A stretch of DNA of 64,000 nt. Origin: Gemmobacter caeruleus (GTDB lineage Bacteria; Pseudomonadota; Alphaproteobacteria; Rhodobacterales; Rhodobacteraceae). Made by a program: the position numbers and the translations under genes. The stretch lies in NCBI RefSeq assembly GCF_008271655.1, contig NZ_VKKX01000022.1, positions 372,001-436,000 of the forward strand, given 5' to 3'. Under the pieces are notes generated by a model. The model had not been told where the DNA came from and searched no databases. It was given only the letters and a program-made list of their open reading frames with translations. Positions within the stretch are counted from its first letter, which is position 1. Every line of letters begins with the position of its first letter. Positions 33,178 through 41,092 of this stretch are shown here, piece by piece.

Positions 33178-35136
33178 ATGCCCCTGAGAAACGCCGCCGC
33201 GACAGAGCCCCCCGCCGAGGCACCGCAGGCCCGCCGCATGACCCTGTCGCATCTGGCGGTGATCGTCGGGGTCGCGGCGGTGCTGCATCTGGGGCAAGAG
33301 GTGTTCCTGCCTCTGTCCATCGCGGTGCTACTGGCCTTTGCCCTGTCGCCCGCCGTCACCCGTTTCCGCAAGCGCGGCGTGCCGCTGACGGCCTCGGTGC
33401 TGATCGTGGCCTTTCTGGCCTTTTCCGCCATCGCGGTGTTTTCGGTCGTGGTGGCCAGCCAGCTTTCATCGCTGGCCCGCGATCTGCCGGGATTTCAGGA
33501 AAACATCCTGGTCAAACTGGAGGCGCTGAAGGACGAGGGATCGGGCAATCGCATCGTGCGGCGGCTGGCCGACATGGCCGGCACGATCAATGCCGAAATC
33601 AGCGATGCCCTGCCCGGCGCCACCACCGGCGACCCGCCGCCGCGCGCCGGGGCCGGCCCGATGCAGGTCGAGGTGATCGAGCGCCAAAGCCCCACCGACA
33701 CGCTGGTCAACCTTGTCCTGCCCATCGTCAAGCCGGTCGCTACCGCCGGCCTGGTCGTGGTGGTGGTGATCTTCATGCTGCTGGAGCGCGAGGAGCTGCG
33801 CGACCGTTTCATCCGGCTGATCGGGTCGAACGACCTGCACCGCACGACACAGGTGCTGGAGGATGCGGGCAGCCGCGTCGGGCGCTATCTGCTGATTCAG
33901 CTGCTGGTCAACGTGATCTATGCGGTGCCGATCGGTCTGGGCCTATGGCTGATCGGGGTGCCCAATGCGCCGCTTTGGGGGTTGCTCACGCTGGTCCTGC
34001 GCTTTGTGCCCTATATCGGGTCGATCCTGTCGGCGGCCTTTCCGCTGTTCCTGGCCTTTGCGGTCAGCCCGGAATGGTCGGCCGTGCTGTGGACGGCGGC
34101 CCTGTTCATTCTGGTGGAACTGGCCACCTCCAACGTGATCGAACCCTGGCTTTATGGGTCGCGCACCGGGGTTTCGCCGCTGGCCATCATCATCAGCGCG
34201 ATCTTCTGGACCTGGATCTGGGGGCCGCTGGGCTTGGTTCTGTCCACGCCGCTGACGGTCTGCCTTGTGGTGCTGGGCAGGCACCTGCCGCAATTCGAAC
34301 TGTTCGACATCCTGTTCGGCGACGAACCCGTGCTGGCGCCGCATGCGCGGCTGTATCAGCGCTGGCTGGCGGGCGATTCCATCGAAAGCACCTATCGCGC
34401 CGAAGACGCGCTGGAGGAGGAATGGCTGGCCGATTACTATCGCGACACCGCGCTGCCGGCGCTGTTGCTGGCGCAGAACGACTGGTCGCGCGGCGTGTTG
34501 ACCAGCGCGCAGGAAAGCCGCGTGGCGGCCACCGCGCTGGCCATGGTGTCGGATCTGCAAACCGTGGTGGGCGACGAGCTGGAGGAAAGCCGCAGCGATG
34601 CCGAAGGCCCCTTGCCCGGCGCGGGGCGGCGGGTGCTGTGCCTGGGCGGGCGCAGCGATCTGGACGATGTGGCGGCGGCGATGCTGGCGCAGGCCCTGGC
34701 GGCCGAAGGGGCCGAGACCACGGCCCACGGGCATGACGACCTCGCGCCGTCGCGGCTGTCGGGCTTGGATCTCGCCTCGGCGCAGGTGGTGATCCTGAAC
34801 TTCCTGGACCCGGCGCCGGCGCGGCTGTCGCTGTTGCATCTGCGGCGGCTCAAGCGCGGCTGGCCGCATCTGCGGGTCGGCGTGGTGCTGTGGCGGATGC
34901 CGGCGCTGCCGGGCGACGAGGGCAATGGCGCCGCCCCCGTGGCCGCCCCGCCGAATGAGGCCAAACACCGCGAGGCCGAGGCGATCGGCGCCGATTTTGT
35001 GGTGGACGGATTGGAACCGGCGCTGGCCGAAGCGCTTGTTGATACAGAGCCCCGGCCGTTGCCCGCAACCAGCGGACCCGGCACGGGGCGCCCGCGCAAG
35101 CGTCGCACCACCGCGGCCCGCGCAGCAGACAGATGA
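33178..35136 (+). CDS. AI-2E/PerM-family permease with long C-terminal cytosolic domain
   Basis: The 652-residue protein begins at the ATG at 33178 (AAGGAG site 8 bases upstream). Residues about 25-380 are an AI-2E exporter-type membrane domain: LGQEVFLPLSIAVLLAFALS, LVVVVVIFMLLEREELRDRF, LRFVPYIGSILSAAFPLFLA and SPLAIIISAIFWTWIWGPLG. Classic family members end near residue 360; this one adds about 270 residues. The tail includes an acidic helical stretch (SIESTYRAEDALEEEWLADY) and, from about 483, an alternating strand/helix domain (RRVLCLGGRSDL...) resembling a B12-binding or receiver-like Rossmann fold but without the DxHxxG cobalamin motif. A basic end (RPRKRRTTAARAADR) closes it. The substrate is unknown. 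Confidence 0.88.
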   Translation: MPLRNAAATEPPAEAPQARRMTLSHLAVIVGVAAVLHLGQEVFLPLSIAVLLAFALSPAVTRFRKRGVPLTASVLIVAFLAFSAIAVFSVVVASQLSSLARDLPGFQENILVKLEALKDEGSGNRIVRRLADMAGTINAEISDALPGATTGDPPPRAGAGPMQVEVIERQSPTDTLVNLVLPIVKPVATAGLVVVVVIFMLLEREELRDRFIRLIGSNDLHRTTQVLEDAGSRVGRYLLIQLLVNVIYAVPIGLGLWLIGVPNAPLWGLLTLVLRFVPYIGSILSAAFPLFLAFAVSPEWSAVLWTAALFILVELATSNVIEPWLYGSRTGVSPLAIIISAIFWTWIWGPLGLVLSTPLTVCLVVLGRHLPQFELFDILFGDEPVLAPHARLYQRWLAGDSIESTYRAEDALEEEWLADYYRDTALPALLLAQNDWSRGVLTSAQESRVAATALAMVSDLQTVVGDELEESRSDAEGPLPGAGRRVLCLGGRSDLDDVAAAMLAQALAAEGAETTAHGHDDLAPSRLSGLDLASAQVVILNFLDPAPARLSLLHLRRLKRGWPHLRVGVVLWRMPALPGDEGNGAAPVAAPPNEAKHREAEAIGADFVVDGLEPALAEALVDTEPRPLPATSGPGTGRPRKRRTTAARAADR

Positions 35137-35149
35137 AAGGATGACCCAC

Positions 35150-35488
35150 ATGGCCCAGACCCAACGCACCGCTGAAGACAAGATCCTCGACACCGAGGAA
35201 AAGGCCCGGCTGGAGGCGCAGATCTCTGCGCTGCGCGCCGATCTCGCCGCCATGGCCGAAACCGTGAAATCGGTGGTCGCCAGCCGCGGGGCGGCCTTTG
35301 CCGAAATGGCCGGGGCCGAGGCGGAAAAGCTGCGCGCCAAGGGCGAGGCGGCGATGGCCGGCATGTCGGATCAGGCCGGGCAGACCGTGGAGGAAGCCCG
35401 CGCCTATGTGCGGGAAAACCCGATGACCGCGATCGGCATCGCCGCCGGCGCCGGGCTGGTCTTCGGCCTTCTGTTCGGGCGGCGCTGA
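35150..35488 (+). CDS. DUF883/ElaB-YqjD-type membrane-anchored protein
   Basis: The 112-residue protein from the ATG at 35150 has a long amphipathic coiled region (LEAQISALRADLAAMAETVK to GQTVEEARAYVRENPMT) and a C-terminal glycine-zipper membrane anchor, IGIAAGAGLVFGLLFGRR. This is the layout of ElaB, YqjD and YgaM, which are stationary-phase, inner-membrane, ribosome-associated proteins. An in-frame ATG three codons earlier (35141) is too close to its ribosome site. It starts 13 bp after the permease and its stop overlaps the next ATG by one base, so the three genes form an operon. Confidence 0.85.
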   Translation: MAQTQRTAEDKILDTEEKARLEAQISALRADLAAMAETVKSVVASRGAAFAEMAGAEAEKLRAKGEAAMAGMSDQAGQTVEEARAYVRENPMTAIGIAAGAGLVFGLLFGRR

Positions 35489-35883
35489 TGTGGACCCTGC
35501 TTCTGGGTCTGGCCAGCGGTCAGGCCGCGCGCAGCGCGCAGAATTTCGCGCGGCGGGCGGCATTGACCGCGCTGGCGGGGCTGCTGGCGCTGATCGGCGC
35601 GGGGTTTCTGGTCGGCGCGGCCTTTCTGGCGGTCTTGCCGCATCTGGGCGCGATCCTCACCGCGCTGCTGTTTGGCGGGGTGTTCCTGGTCATCGCGCTG
35701 ATCGTCTGGGCAAGCGCCCGCCACCGCCCGCAACCCGCGCTGACCACCCCGCTGGCCGGGCTGGAAACCGAGGCCGCGCAGGCGATGGCCGCCGTGCCGC
35801 GCGCGGTGGCCAAGGCGCCGGGCCTGTCGCTCATGACCGCCTTTGCCGGCGGGCTGATCCTGGCGATGAAGCTGCGCAAATAG
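35488..35883 (+). CDS. Phage-holin-superfamily (YqjE/DUF1469-like) small membrane protein
   Basis: This 131-residue protein has two closely spaced hydrophobic helices (about residues 26-50, LTALAGLLALIGAGFLVGAA, and 55-75, LTALLFGGVFLVIALIVWAS) and a C-terminal tail ending with a third weak one, LMTAFAGGLILAMKLRK. Pairing with a DUF883 protein in a TGATG overlap is the same pairing as yqjD-yqjE in enterobacteria. It probably stabilises the membrane under stress; function is not known. The stop is three bases from the stop of the convergent pseudouridine synthase gene. Confidence 0.78.
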   Translation: MWTLLLGLASGQAARSAQNFARRAALTALAGLLALIGAGFLVGAAFLAVLPHLGAILTALLFGGVFLVIALIVWASARHRPQPALTTPLAGLETEAAQAMAAVPRAVAKAPGLSLMTAFAGGLILAMKLRK

Positions 35884-35886
35884 CGC

Positions 35887-36537
35887 TCAGAACGGCACGG
35901 GCGCGCTGAAGGTCTGGGTCTTGCCGGTTTCGGGGTGGCGCAGGCGAAGGCTTTCGGCGTGCAGCATCATGCGCGGATAGTCCAGCGCCTCGCCCGTGGC
36001 ATAGATCGGGTCACCCAGGATCGGGTGACCCAGTTCCAGCATATGCACCCGCAATTGATGGCTGCGCCCGGTCAGCGGCATCAGCCGCACGCGGGTCGTC
36101 TTGCCATCATGGCGCTGCACCCGCCAATCGGTGATGGCGGGCTTGCCCTGTTCATGGTTCACATGCTGGCGCGGACGGTTCGGCCAATCGACGCACAAGG
36201 GCAGGTCAACCCGGCCCTCCTTCGGCTCCAGATGCCCCCAGAGCCGCGCGAGATAGACCTTTTTTGTCTGCCGTTTCTCGAATTGCTGGCCCAGATTGCC
36301 CTGCGCCGCCTTGTTCAGCGCGAAGACCATCACGCCCGAGGTATCGCAATCCAGCCGATGCACCAGCAGCACCTCGGGGAAGACTCGGCGCAGGCGGTCG
36401 ATCAGGCAATCTTCCTTGCCCGGATCCTTGCCCGGCACCGAGAGCAGCCCGGCCGGCTTGTCCACGATCAAGAGCGCGCTGTCGTGATGCAGGATCGACA
36501 GCGGCACATCGGGCGGGTTGTATTCATAGGGCGGCAT
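35887..36537 (-). CDS. RluA-family pseudouridine synthase
   Basis: The 216-residue enzyme starts at 36537 (MPPYEYNPPDVPLSILHHDS); the frame extends further upstream only through the next gene. The active-site motif is HRLDCDTSG (60-68), with nucleophile Asp63, preceded by LLIVDKPAGLLSVPG. RVRLMPLTGRSHQLRVHMLE near 155 and LGDPIYA complete the RluA fold. No S4 domain is present. The small size and sequence match the RluA/YciL-like group that modifies 23S rRNA and tRNA position 32, but the exact target is not certain. Its ATG overlaps the stop of the homocysteine methyltransferase gene by one base. Confidence 0.9.
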   Translation of the reverse strand: MPPYEYNPPDVPLSILHHDSALLIVDKPAGLLSVPGKDPGKEDCLIDRLRRVFPEVLLVHRLDCDTSGVMVFALNKAAQGNLGQQFEKRQTKKVYLARLWGHLEPKEGRVDLPLCVDWPNRPRQHVNHEQGKPAITDWRVQRHDGKTTRVRLMPLTGRSHQLRVHMLELGHPILGDPIYATGEALDYPRMMLHAESLRLRHPETGKTQTFSAPVPF

Positions 36538-37433
36538 CAGACGATCTCGTGCCCGGCGGCGCGCAACCGGCGCGCAAGTTCCGCGATATGGGCGGGGCCG
36601 ACATCGCAGCAGCCGCCGACGATGGTCGCCCCCTGCGCCACCCAACCCATCGCGAAATCGGCATATTTTTCGGGCGTCAGGTCGTGGCGATGCGTCAGTT
36701 CCGCCACCGTCGGCGCGTCTTCAAGGAACCCGTCGGAAATATGGGTAAAGCCATTGGCATAGGCGCCGAAGGGCAGACCGAACGTGCCCAGCACCGCAAG
36801 CGCATCGGCCATCGCCTCGGGCACCGAACAATTCGCTAGCATCGAGGCCGGGCGCCAGGCGGCCACCAGCGGCGCCAGATCCGCCAATGCCTCGCCCGAG
36901 CGGAGCCGCTCGCCCTGCCGGTCATGGACCGAGACCGACAGCCAGACCGGCTTGCCCGCCTGCACGGCGCCCTTCAGCGCGCCTTCGATCTGGGTCAGGC
37001 TGACCAGTGTCTCCAGCAGGATGAAATCGACCTGCGGCGCCAGCAGGCGCGCGACCTCGGCCACCTTTGGGGCGGCCTCATCCACCGGCAGGACCACATC
37101 GTCGCGATAGGTGGCGACCAGCGGCCCGATGGAACCGGCGATGCGACCGTGGCCATGCGCGGCGCGCGCCTCGGTCGCGGCGGTCAGCGCCGCCCTGTGC
37201 AGCGCGGTGAACTGGTCATCCAGCCCGAAACGCTCCAGCCGGTCATGATGGATCGCATAGGTATTGGTGGTGGCGATGGTCGCCCCGGCGGCAAAGTAAT
37301 CGTCATGGATCGCCCGCACGAGGCCGGGATGATCCAGCATCACCCGTGTCGCCCAGAGCGGCGTCGGCGCATCGCCCGACCGCGCCACCAGTTCCTGCCC
37401 CATGCCGCCATCCAGCAGCGTGATCCGTGCCAT
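36537..37433 (-). CDS. Homocysteine S-methyltransferase family protein
   Basis: This 298-residue zinc enzyme is in the BHMT/MmuM family, which moves a methyl group from betaine or S-methylmethionine to homocysteine to make methionine. Conserved are the start LLDGGMGQEL, NTYAIHHDRL, IAGSIGPL, FILLETLVSLTQIEGAL, and the zinc site formed by Cys in ANCSVPEAM and the pair in GGCCDVGPAHI. The ATG at 37433 is used because it follows the LysE stop by 2 bp; another ATG 4 codons upstream would overlap it. Methyl donor undetermined. Interest is raised by the betaine oxygenase genes elsewhere in the window, but they are not linked. Confidence 0.88.
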   Translation of the reverse strand: MARITLLDGGMGQELVARSGDAPTPLWATRVMLDHPGLVRAIHDDYFAAGATIATTNTYAIHHDRLERFGLDDQFTALHRAALTAATEARAAHGHGRIAGSIGPLVATYRDDVVLPVDEAAPKVAEVARLLAPQVDFILLETLVSLTQIEGALKGAVQAGKPVWLSVSVHDRQGERLRSGEALADLAPLVAAWRPASMLANCSVPEAMADALAVLGTFGLPFGAYANGFTHISDGFLEDAPTVAELTHRHDLTPEKYADFAMGWVAQGATIVGGCCDVGPAHIAELARRLRAAGHEIV

Positions 37434-37435
37434 GC

Positions 37436-38056
37436 CTATTCCCATACCAGCCGCACGGCCAATGCCCCGAACAGCACCGCCGCCACCTTGTTCAGCGCCC
37501 CCATGCGCCGCCCGAGCGCCTGCCCCGCCAGACCGGCGACCAGGCCATAGCCGGATGTAATCGCGGTGCCGGTCAAGGTAAACACCAGACCCAGGATCAG
37601 GATCTGCTGCCAGACCGGCCCGCGCGCCGGATCGGTGAATTGCGGCAGAAACGCCAGCACGAACAGCGCGACCTTGGGGTTCAGCGCATTGGTGACAAAG
37701 CCGCGCCACAAGGCACGCGCGGCCCGCCCCTCGCCCTGTCGGGGCGCCGCGTCGCCCGCGCGCCAGCTCTTGACGGCGAGATAGGCCAGATAGGCCGCGC
37801 CCGCCCATTTCAGCGCGACCAGCGCCGACGGATGCGCGGCCAGGAGCGCACTCACCCCCAGAACCGCCAGCGTGACATGGAAGAACCCGCCCAGCCCGAC
37901 CCCCAGCCCCGCGACCGCCCCGGCCCGCGGCCCGCCTTGCAGGCCGGATGCGGTGGCGAACATCACATCCGCGCCCGGCGTCAGGTTCAGCACGATACCG
38001 GCGGCCAGAAAGGCCAGCAGTTCGGGCAAGGGGATCAGCGTCAGAATATCGGTCAT
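37436..38056 (-). CDS. LysE/RhtB-family amino acid exporter
   Basis: The 206-residue membrane protein from the ATG at 38056 (AGGAG site upstream) has five to six hydrophobic segments. The family motif NLTPGADVMFATASGLQGGP (near residues 22-45) is followed by GLGVGLGGFFHVTLAVLG and LKWAGAAYLAYLAVKSWRAG, then FVTNALNPKVALFVLAFLPQ. This pattern is the RhtB homoserine/threonine type of LysE exporters. It may export homoserine, homocysteine-related compounds or threonine, since the next gene in the operon (2 bp away) is a homocysteine methyltransferase; that is inference. Confidence 0.92.
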   Translation of the reverse strand: MTDILTLIPLPELLAFLAAGIVLNLTPGADVMFATASGLQGGPRAGAVAGLGVGLGGFFHVTLAVLGVSALLAAHPSALVALKWAGAAYLAYLAVKSWRAGDAAPRQGEGRAARALWRGFVTNALNPKVALFVLAFLPQFTDPARGPVWQQILILGLVFTLTGTAITSGYGLVAGLAGQALGRRMGALNKVAAVLFGALAVRLVWE

Positions 38057-38174
38057 GGGCGGCTCCTGCGATCGGGCGACATTCCGGGGCGTGGGGCGAA
38101 AGATCAAGCCTTGTCATTTGCGCCCGGCGCCGCCCCGCGCCATCCTGGGCCGGAACAACCGCAGGGGCGCCGCG

Positions 38175-38603
38175 ATGGATTACGACACGATATCGGCGCG
38201 GGATTTCGGTCAGGGTCTGCGCGGGCTTGGCCTGAACCTGCTATGCCGCGACCTGCGGCGCGAGGCGGCCTTCCTGACCGATGTCTTCGGCATGGCGGCG
38301 CATCGGGTCTCGGATGCCTTTGCGATCATGACGCTGGGGGGCGATCTGTTCCAGCTGCATGGCGATATCGCCTTTGCCACCCATCCGCTGCATGGCCTGC
38401 TGCCCGAGGCGAGACCGCGCGGCGCGGGGCTGGAATTGCGGCTTTACGATTGCGACCCCGATGCCGCCTGTGCCCGCGCGGCGGCGCATCCGGATGCGAC
38501 GATCCTGCATCCGCCGACCGACAAGGCCGGCCATGGCCTGCGCGAGGCGGTGATACTGTCGCCCGAGGGTTATGCCTGGGTGCCCTCGCGCCCGCTGGGT
38601 TAG
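38175..38603 (+). CDS. VOC-family (glyoxalase/dioxygenase fold) protein
   Basis: The 142-residue protein starts at the ATG at 38175 (MDYDTISARDF). It has the beta-alpha-beta-beta-beta pattern of vicinal-oxygen-chelate proteins: GLGLNLLCRDLRREAAFLTD, FGMAAHRVSDAFAIMTLGGD, LFQLHGD and GAGLELRLYDCDPDAACARA, finishing with GLREAVILSPEGYAWVPSRP. The single domain should form a homodimer. Metal ligands cannot be assigned with confidence. It is divergent from the LysE operon and convergent with the DeoR gene (4-bp overlap). Function unknown; many such proteins are detoxification enzymes. Confidence 0.8.
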   Translation: MDYDTISARDFGQGLRGLGLNLLCRDLRREAAFLTDVFGMAAHRVSDAFAIMTLGGDLFQLHGDIAFATHPLHGLLPEARPRGAGLELRLYDCDPDAACARAAAHPDATILHPPTDKAGHGLREAVILSPEGYAWVPSRPLG

Positions 38604-39370
38604 GCGGCGGGATCGGCGACATGCACCGCCGTTCCGGCCTCGGCGCAGAGCTTCATCAGCGCGGGCGGCAGCGGCGCATCGGTAAAGATCGCGTCGATCC
38701 CGGCCAGATTGCCCAACCGCACCGGCGCGCCCCGGCTGAACTTTGACGCATCCGCCACCAGAAACACCTGCCGCGACTGCCGGATGATGGTTTCGGACAC
38801 CCGCACCTCGCTGAGGTCGTAATCCAGCAGGTCGCCATCCTGGTCGATGGCCGAAATCCCGATCACCCCGAAATCGACCTTGAATTGCTGCATGAACTGG
38901 CTGGCCAGATCGCCCACCAGACCGCCATCCGCCCGGCGCAGCGCGCCGCCCGCCACCATGATGTCGCAAGAGGGGTTGGCGACCAGGATATTGGCGACAT
39001 TCATGTTGTTGGTGACGACCGTGATCTGGCGATGCTGCACCAGTTCGCGCGCGACCGCCTCGGTCGTGGTGCCGATATTGAGGATCATCGAGCAATTGTC
39101 GGGAATTTCGCGCGCGCAGGCCCGGCCAATGGCCGCCTTGGCCGCGTCATGCAGGCTGCGGCGTTCCTCATAGCCGATATTGCTGACCCCGCTGCGCAGG
39201 ATCGCGCCGCCATGCACGCGGTCCAGCAGGCCGGCATCGGACAATTCGGTCAGGTCGCGCCGGATGGTCTGAAGCGTCACGCCAAAGCGTTCGGCCAGGC
39301 TCTCCACCACCACCCGGCCCTCGCTGCGGGCCAGTGCAAGAATTTCGGTCTGCCGGAAACTGAGCGCCAC
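38600..39370 (-). CDS. DeoR-family transcriptional regulator (GTG start)
   Basis: The 256-residue repressor has a helix-turn-helix at about 20-45 (VESLAERFGVTLQTIRRDLT) and RVHGGAIL, followed by the DeoR sensor domain with SMILNIGTTTEAVARELVQH, TVVTNNMNVA, MVAGGALRRADGGLVGDLAS and FSRGAPVRLGNLAGIDAIFT. GTG at 39370 is the start: a GGAGG site lies 6 bases before it and homology begins at ALSFRQTEILAL. Family members, such as GlpR, sense sugar phosphates. No target operon is adjacent: on its 5' side is the GFA protein gene (46 bp), which is unlikely to be a sugar gene. The regulated genes may be elsewhere. Confidence 0.88.
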   Translation of the reverse strand: MALSFRQTEILALARSEGRVVVESLAERFGVTLQTIRRDLTELSDAGLLDRVHGGAILRSGVSNIGYEERRSLHDAAKAAIGRACAREIPDNCSMILNIGTTTEAVARELVQHRQITVVTNNMNVANILVANPSCDIMVAGGALRRADGGLVGDLASQFMQQFKVDFGVIGISAIDQDGDLLDYDLSEVRVSETIIRQSRQVFLVADASKFSRGAPVRLGNLAGIDAIFTDAPLPPALMKLCAEAGTAVHVADPAA

Positions 39371-39416
39371 CTGTTCCTCCACCTTTCCCCGGTCCTGCCA
39401 CAAGCGGCACGAAAAG

Positions 39417-40205
39417 TCATGCGTCGGACGCATCTTTGGCGTGCTGCGGCAATCCGTCGCCGATCGTGTAATAATCGCCCATCGACGCCACATGGATATG
39501 CCGCGCCAGCCGCCCGCCTGTCGGCCCGTCCACCACGCCCGCCTCGACCGAAAAGCGGCCATCGGCGGCGCGGAACCACAGCTTGCTGCCGCAGGTCGCG
39601 CAAAAGCCGCGCGAGGCGCCGCCGGGGGTGGTGAACACACGTTCCGACAGGCGGGACTGCCAGCGCAGGCTGTTGGGATCGGCGTCGAAACTGGCGCTGA
39701 AATGGCCTGACAGAACGCGGCATTGCAGGCAATGGCAGGCGGTCACCGGGCCGGCCGGGGCGGGCAGGTCAAAGCGGCAATCGCCGCAAAGGCAACTGGC
39801 CGGCAGCCGTTCGGGCAGGCCTTGCGGGGGGGCATTGGCCTCGGGGTCGTAATCGCCGCCATCCTCGGTGAACCAGCGTTCGGCGATGGTCAGGCCGGTT
39901 GTGCCCTCCAGCGCGCCTGCCGCGAACGAGATCCGCGCCTCGCCCGCCGGTTCCCAGAACAGAAAGGCGCCGCACTGCCCGCAATGGCCGCGCCGCGCGC
40001 TGTCCGAGGCGTGGAACCACCGCAGGCCCGTGTCGCGGATCAGGCGAAAACGGTCATGCGGCACCGAGGTCGCCGCCCAGAAATGCCCCGATTGCTTGCG
40101 GCATTGCGTGCAATGGCAGGTGGTCACCGGGCGCAGGGGGGCATCGACCTCGAACACCACCCCGCCACAGAGGCAGGCGCCGCGATGGGTTTCAGGCCGC
40201 GTCAT
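39417..40205 (-). CDS. GFA/CENP-V-type zinc protein with two tandem domains
   Basis: The 262-residue protein is a duplication of a GFA (glutathione-dependent formaldehyde-activating-like) zinc domain. Domain 1 has GACLCGGVVFEV, CHCTQCRKQSGHFWA and GHCGQCGAFLFW. Domain 2 has CLCGDCRFDL, CHCLQCRVLSGHFSAS and GFCATCGSKLWF. Each set supplies the Cys ligands for two zinc ions. It starts at the ATG at 40205, overlapping the fRMsr gene by 14 bp. GFA enzymes handle S-hydroxymethylglutathione, but most small GFA proteins have no tested function. The duplication of the domain in one polypeptide is less common than the single form. Confidence 0.9.
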   Translation of the reverse strand: MTRPETHRGACLCGGVVFEVDAPLRPVTTCHCTQCRKQSGHFWAATSVPHDRFRLIRDTGLRWFHASDSARRGHCGQCGAFLFWEPAGEARISFAAGALEGTTGLTIAERWFTEDGGDYDPEANAPPQGLPERLPASCLCGDCRFDLPAPAGPVTACHCLQCRVLSGHFSASFDADPNSLRWQSRLSERVFTTPGGASRGFCATCGSKLWFRAADGRFSVEAGVVDGPTGGRLARHIHVASMGDYYTIGDGLPQHAKDASDA

Positions 40206-40650
40206 GGAACACCCGGGCCAGAATGGCCTCCAATGCGCGGGCATCGGTTTCGGTAAAGGCGGCCTCGGTATCGCTGTCGAGATCGAGCACCCCCAAAAGC
40301 CGCCCTGCCCCGTTCCACACCGGCAAGACCAGTTCCGACCGGGTCGAGGAGGAACAGGCGATGTGATCCGCAAAGGCCTCCACATCCGGCACGATCTGGG
40401 TCTGGCCGGTGCGCGCCGCCGCCCCACAGACCCCGCGCGCGAAGGGAATCACCAGACAGCCATGCCCGCCCTGATAGGGCCCGATCTTGAGGGTTTCCGG
40501 CCCGGTCACGCGGTAAAATCCGGTCCAGTCCGACAGGGGGTGGCCGTGATGCAGCTCGCACACCACCGTTGCCATCAGCGCGACCGTATCGGTTTCGCCA
40601 TGGCACAGCGCGTCGATCCGGGCGCCAAGGTCATTGTAATCCACCGCCAT
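40192..40650 (-). CDS. msrC: Free methionine-(R)-sulfoxide reductase (GAF domain)
   Basis: fRMsr reduces free methionine R-sulfoxide. The 152-residue GAF-domain protein contains the three catalytic cysteines at their usual positions: Cys65 in GGHGCLVIPF, Cys75 in RGVCGAAARTG and Cys99 in HIACSSSTRSE. DWTGFYRV near residue 42 is also typical. Length and motifs match the enzyme from Escherichia coli and yeast. Its 3' end overlaps the GFA gene by 14 bp, so the two are likely co-translated; both deal with sulfur and aldehyde damage, which may be relevant. Confidence 0.93.
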   Translation of the reverse strand: MAVDYNDLGARIDALCHGETDTVALMATVVCELHHGHPLSDWTGFYRVTGPETLKIGPYQGGHGCLVIPFARGVCGAAARTGQTQIVPDVEAFADHIACSSSTRSELVLPVWNGAGRLLGVLDLDSDTEAAFTETDARALEAILARVFHDAA

Positions 40651-40734
40651 GCCGCTGTCCTTTCATTGCGCCGGTTACCGAATGCTAACGAACGGCGCTT
40701 AGCCTGCAAAGGAGTCAGAAGGAAGGAGTCGCGG

Positions 40735-41070
40735 ATGGAACTTATCGCCACGCAATTGCCGGGCCTGTTGCTGGTTCGGGTCGGGCAGGATCGTATCGAC
40801 GCCGCCGGGGCCATCCAGTTCAAGGATCGCATGCGCGAACTGATCGCTCCGGCACAGGGGCGTGTCATGCTCGACATGTCGCAGGTCGGTTTCCTCGACA
40901 GTTCGGGGCTGGGCGCCGTCGTCGGCGTGATGAAGCTGCTGGGGCCGGATCGCAAGCTGGAACTGGCGGCGCTGACCGCCAATGTGGAAAAGGTGCTGCG
41001 GCTGACGCGCATGGATTCGGTCTTTGTCATTCACCCGGCGGCGCCCGATGATCTGCGCGATGCGGGCTGA
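40735..41070 (+). CDS. STAS-domain anti-anti-sigma factor (SpoIIAA/RsbV-like)
   Basis: This is a small antagonist of an anti-sigma kinase. The 111-residue product from the ATG at 40735 (AAGGAG site) has the STAS core: VRVGQDRIDAAGAIQFKDRM, VMLDMSQVGFLDSSGLGAVV and LAALTANVEKVLRLTRMD. The phospho-acceptor Ser lies in the DSSG motif (residues 55-58, Ser57 by alignment to SpoIIAA). The kinase partner gene follows at once. No PP2C-type phosphatase (RsbU/SpoIIE) is seen nearby, so the activating signal must come from another locus. Confidence 0.92.
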   Translation: MELIATQLPGLLLVRVGQDRIDAAGAIQFKDRMRELIAPAQGRVMLDMSQVGFLDSSGLGAVVGVMKLLGPDRKLELAALTANVEKVLRLTRMDSVFVIHPAAPDDLRDAG

Positions 41071-41092
41071 CTTCGGGTCAGGCGGGTTCACC

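Noticed and set aside
30441-33431. A 996-codon frame antisense to the ALDH gene
   Set aside because: The same codon-bias effect; no recognisable motif, no ribosome site, and the plus-strand gene has an intact ALDH active site.
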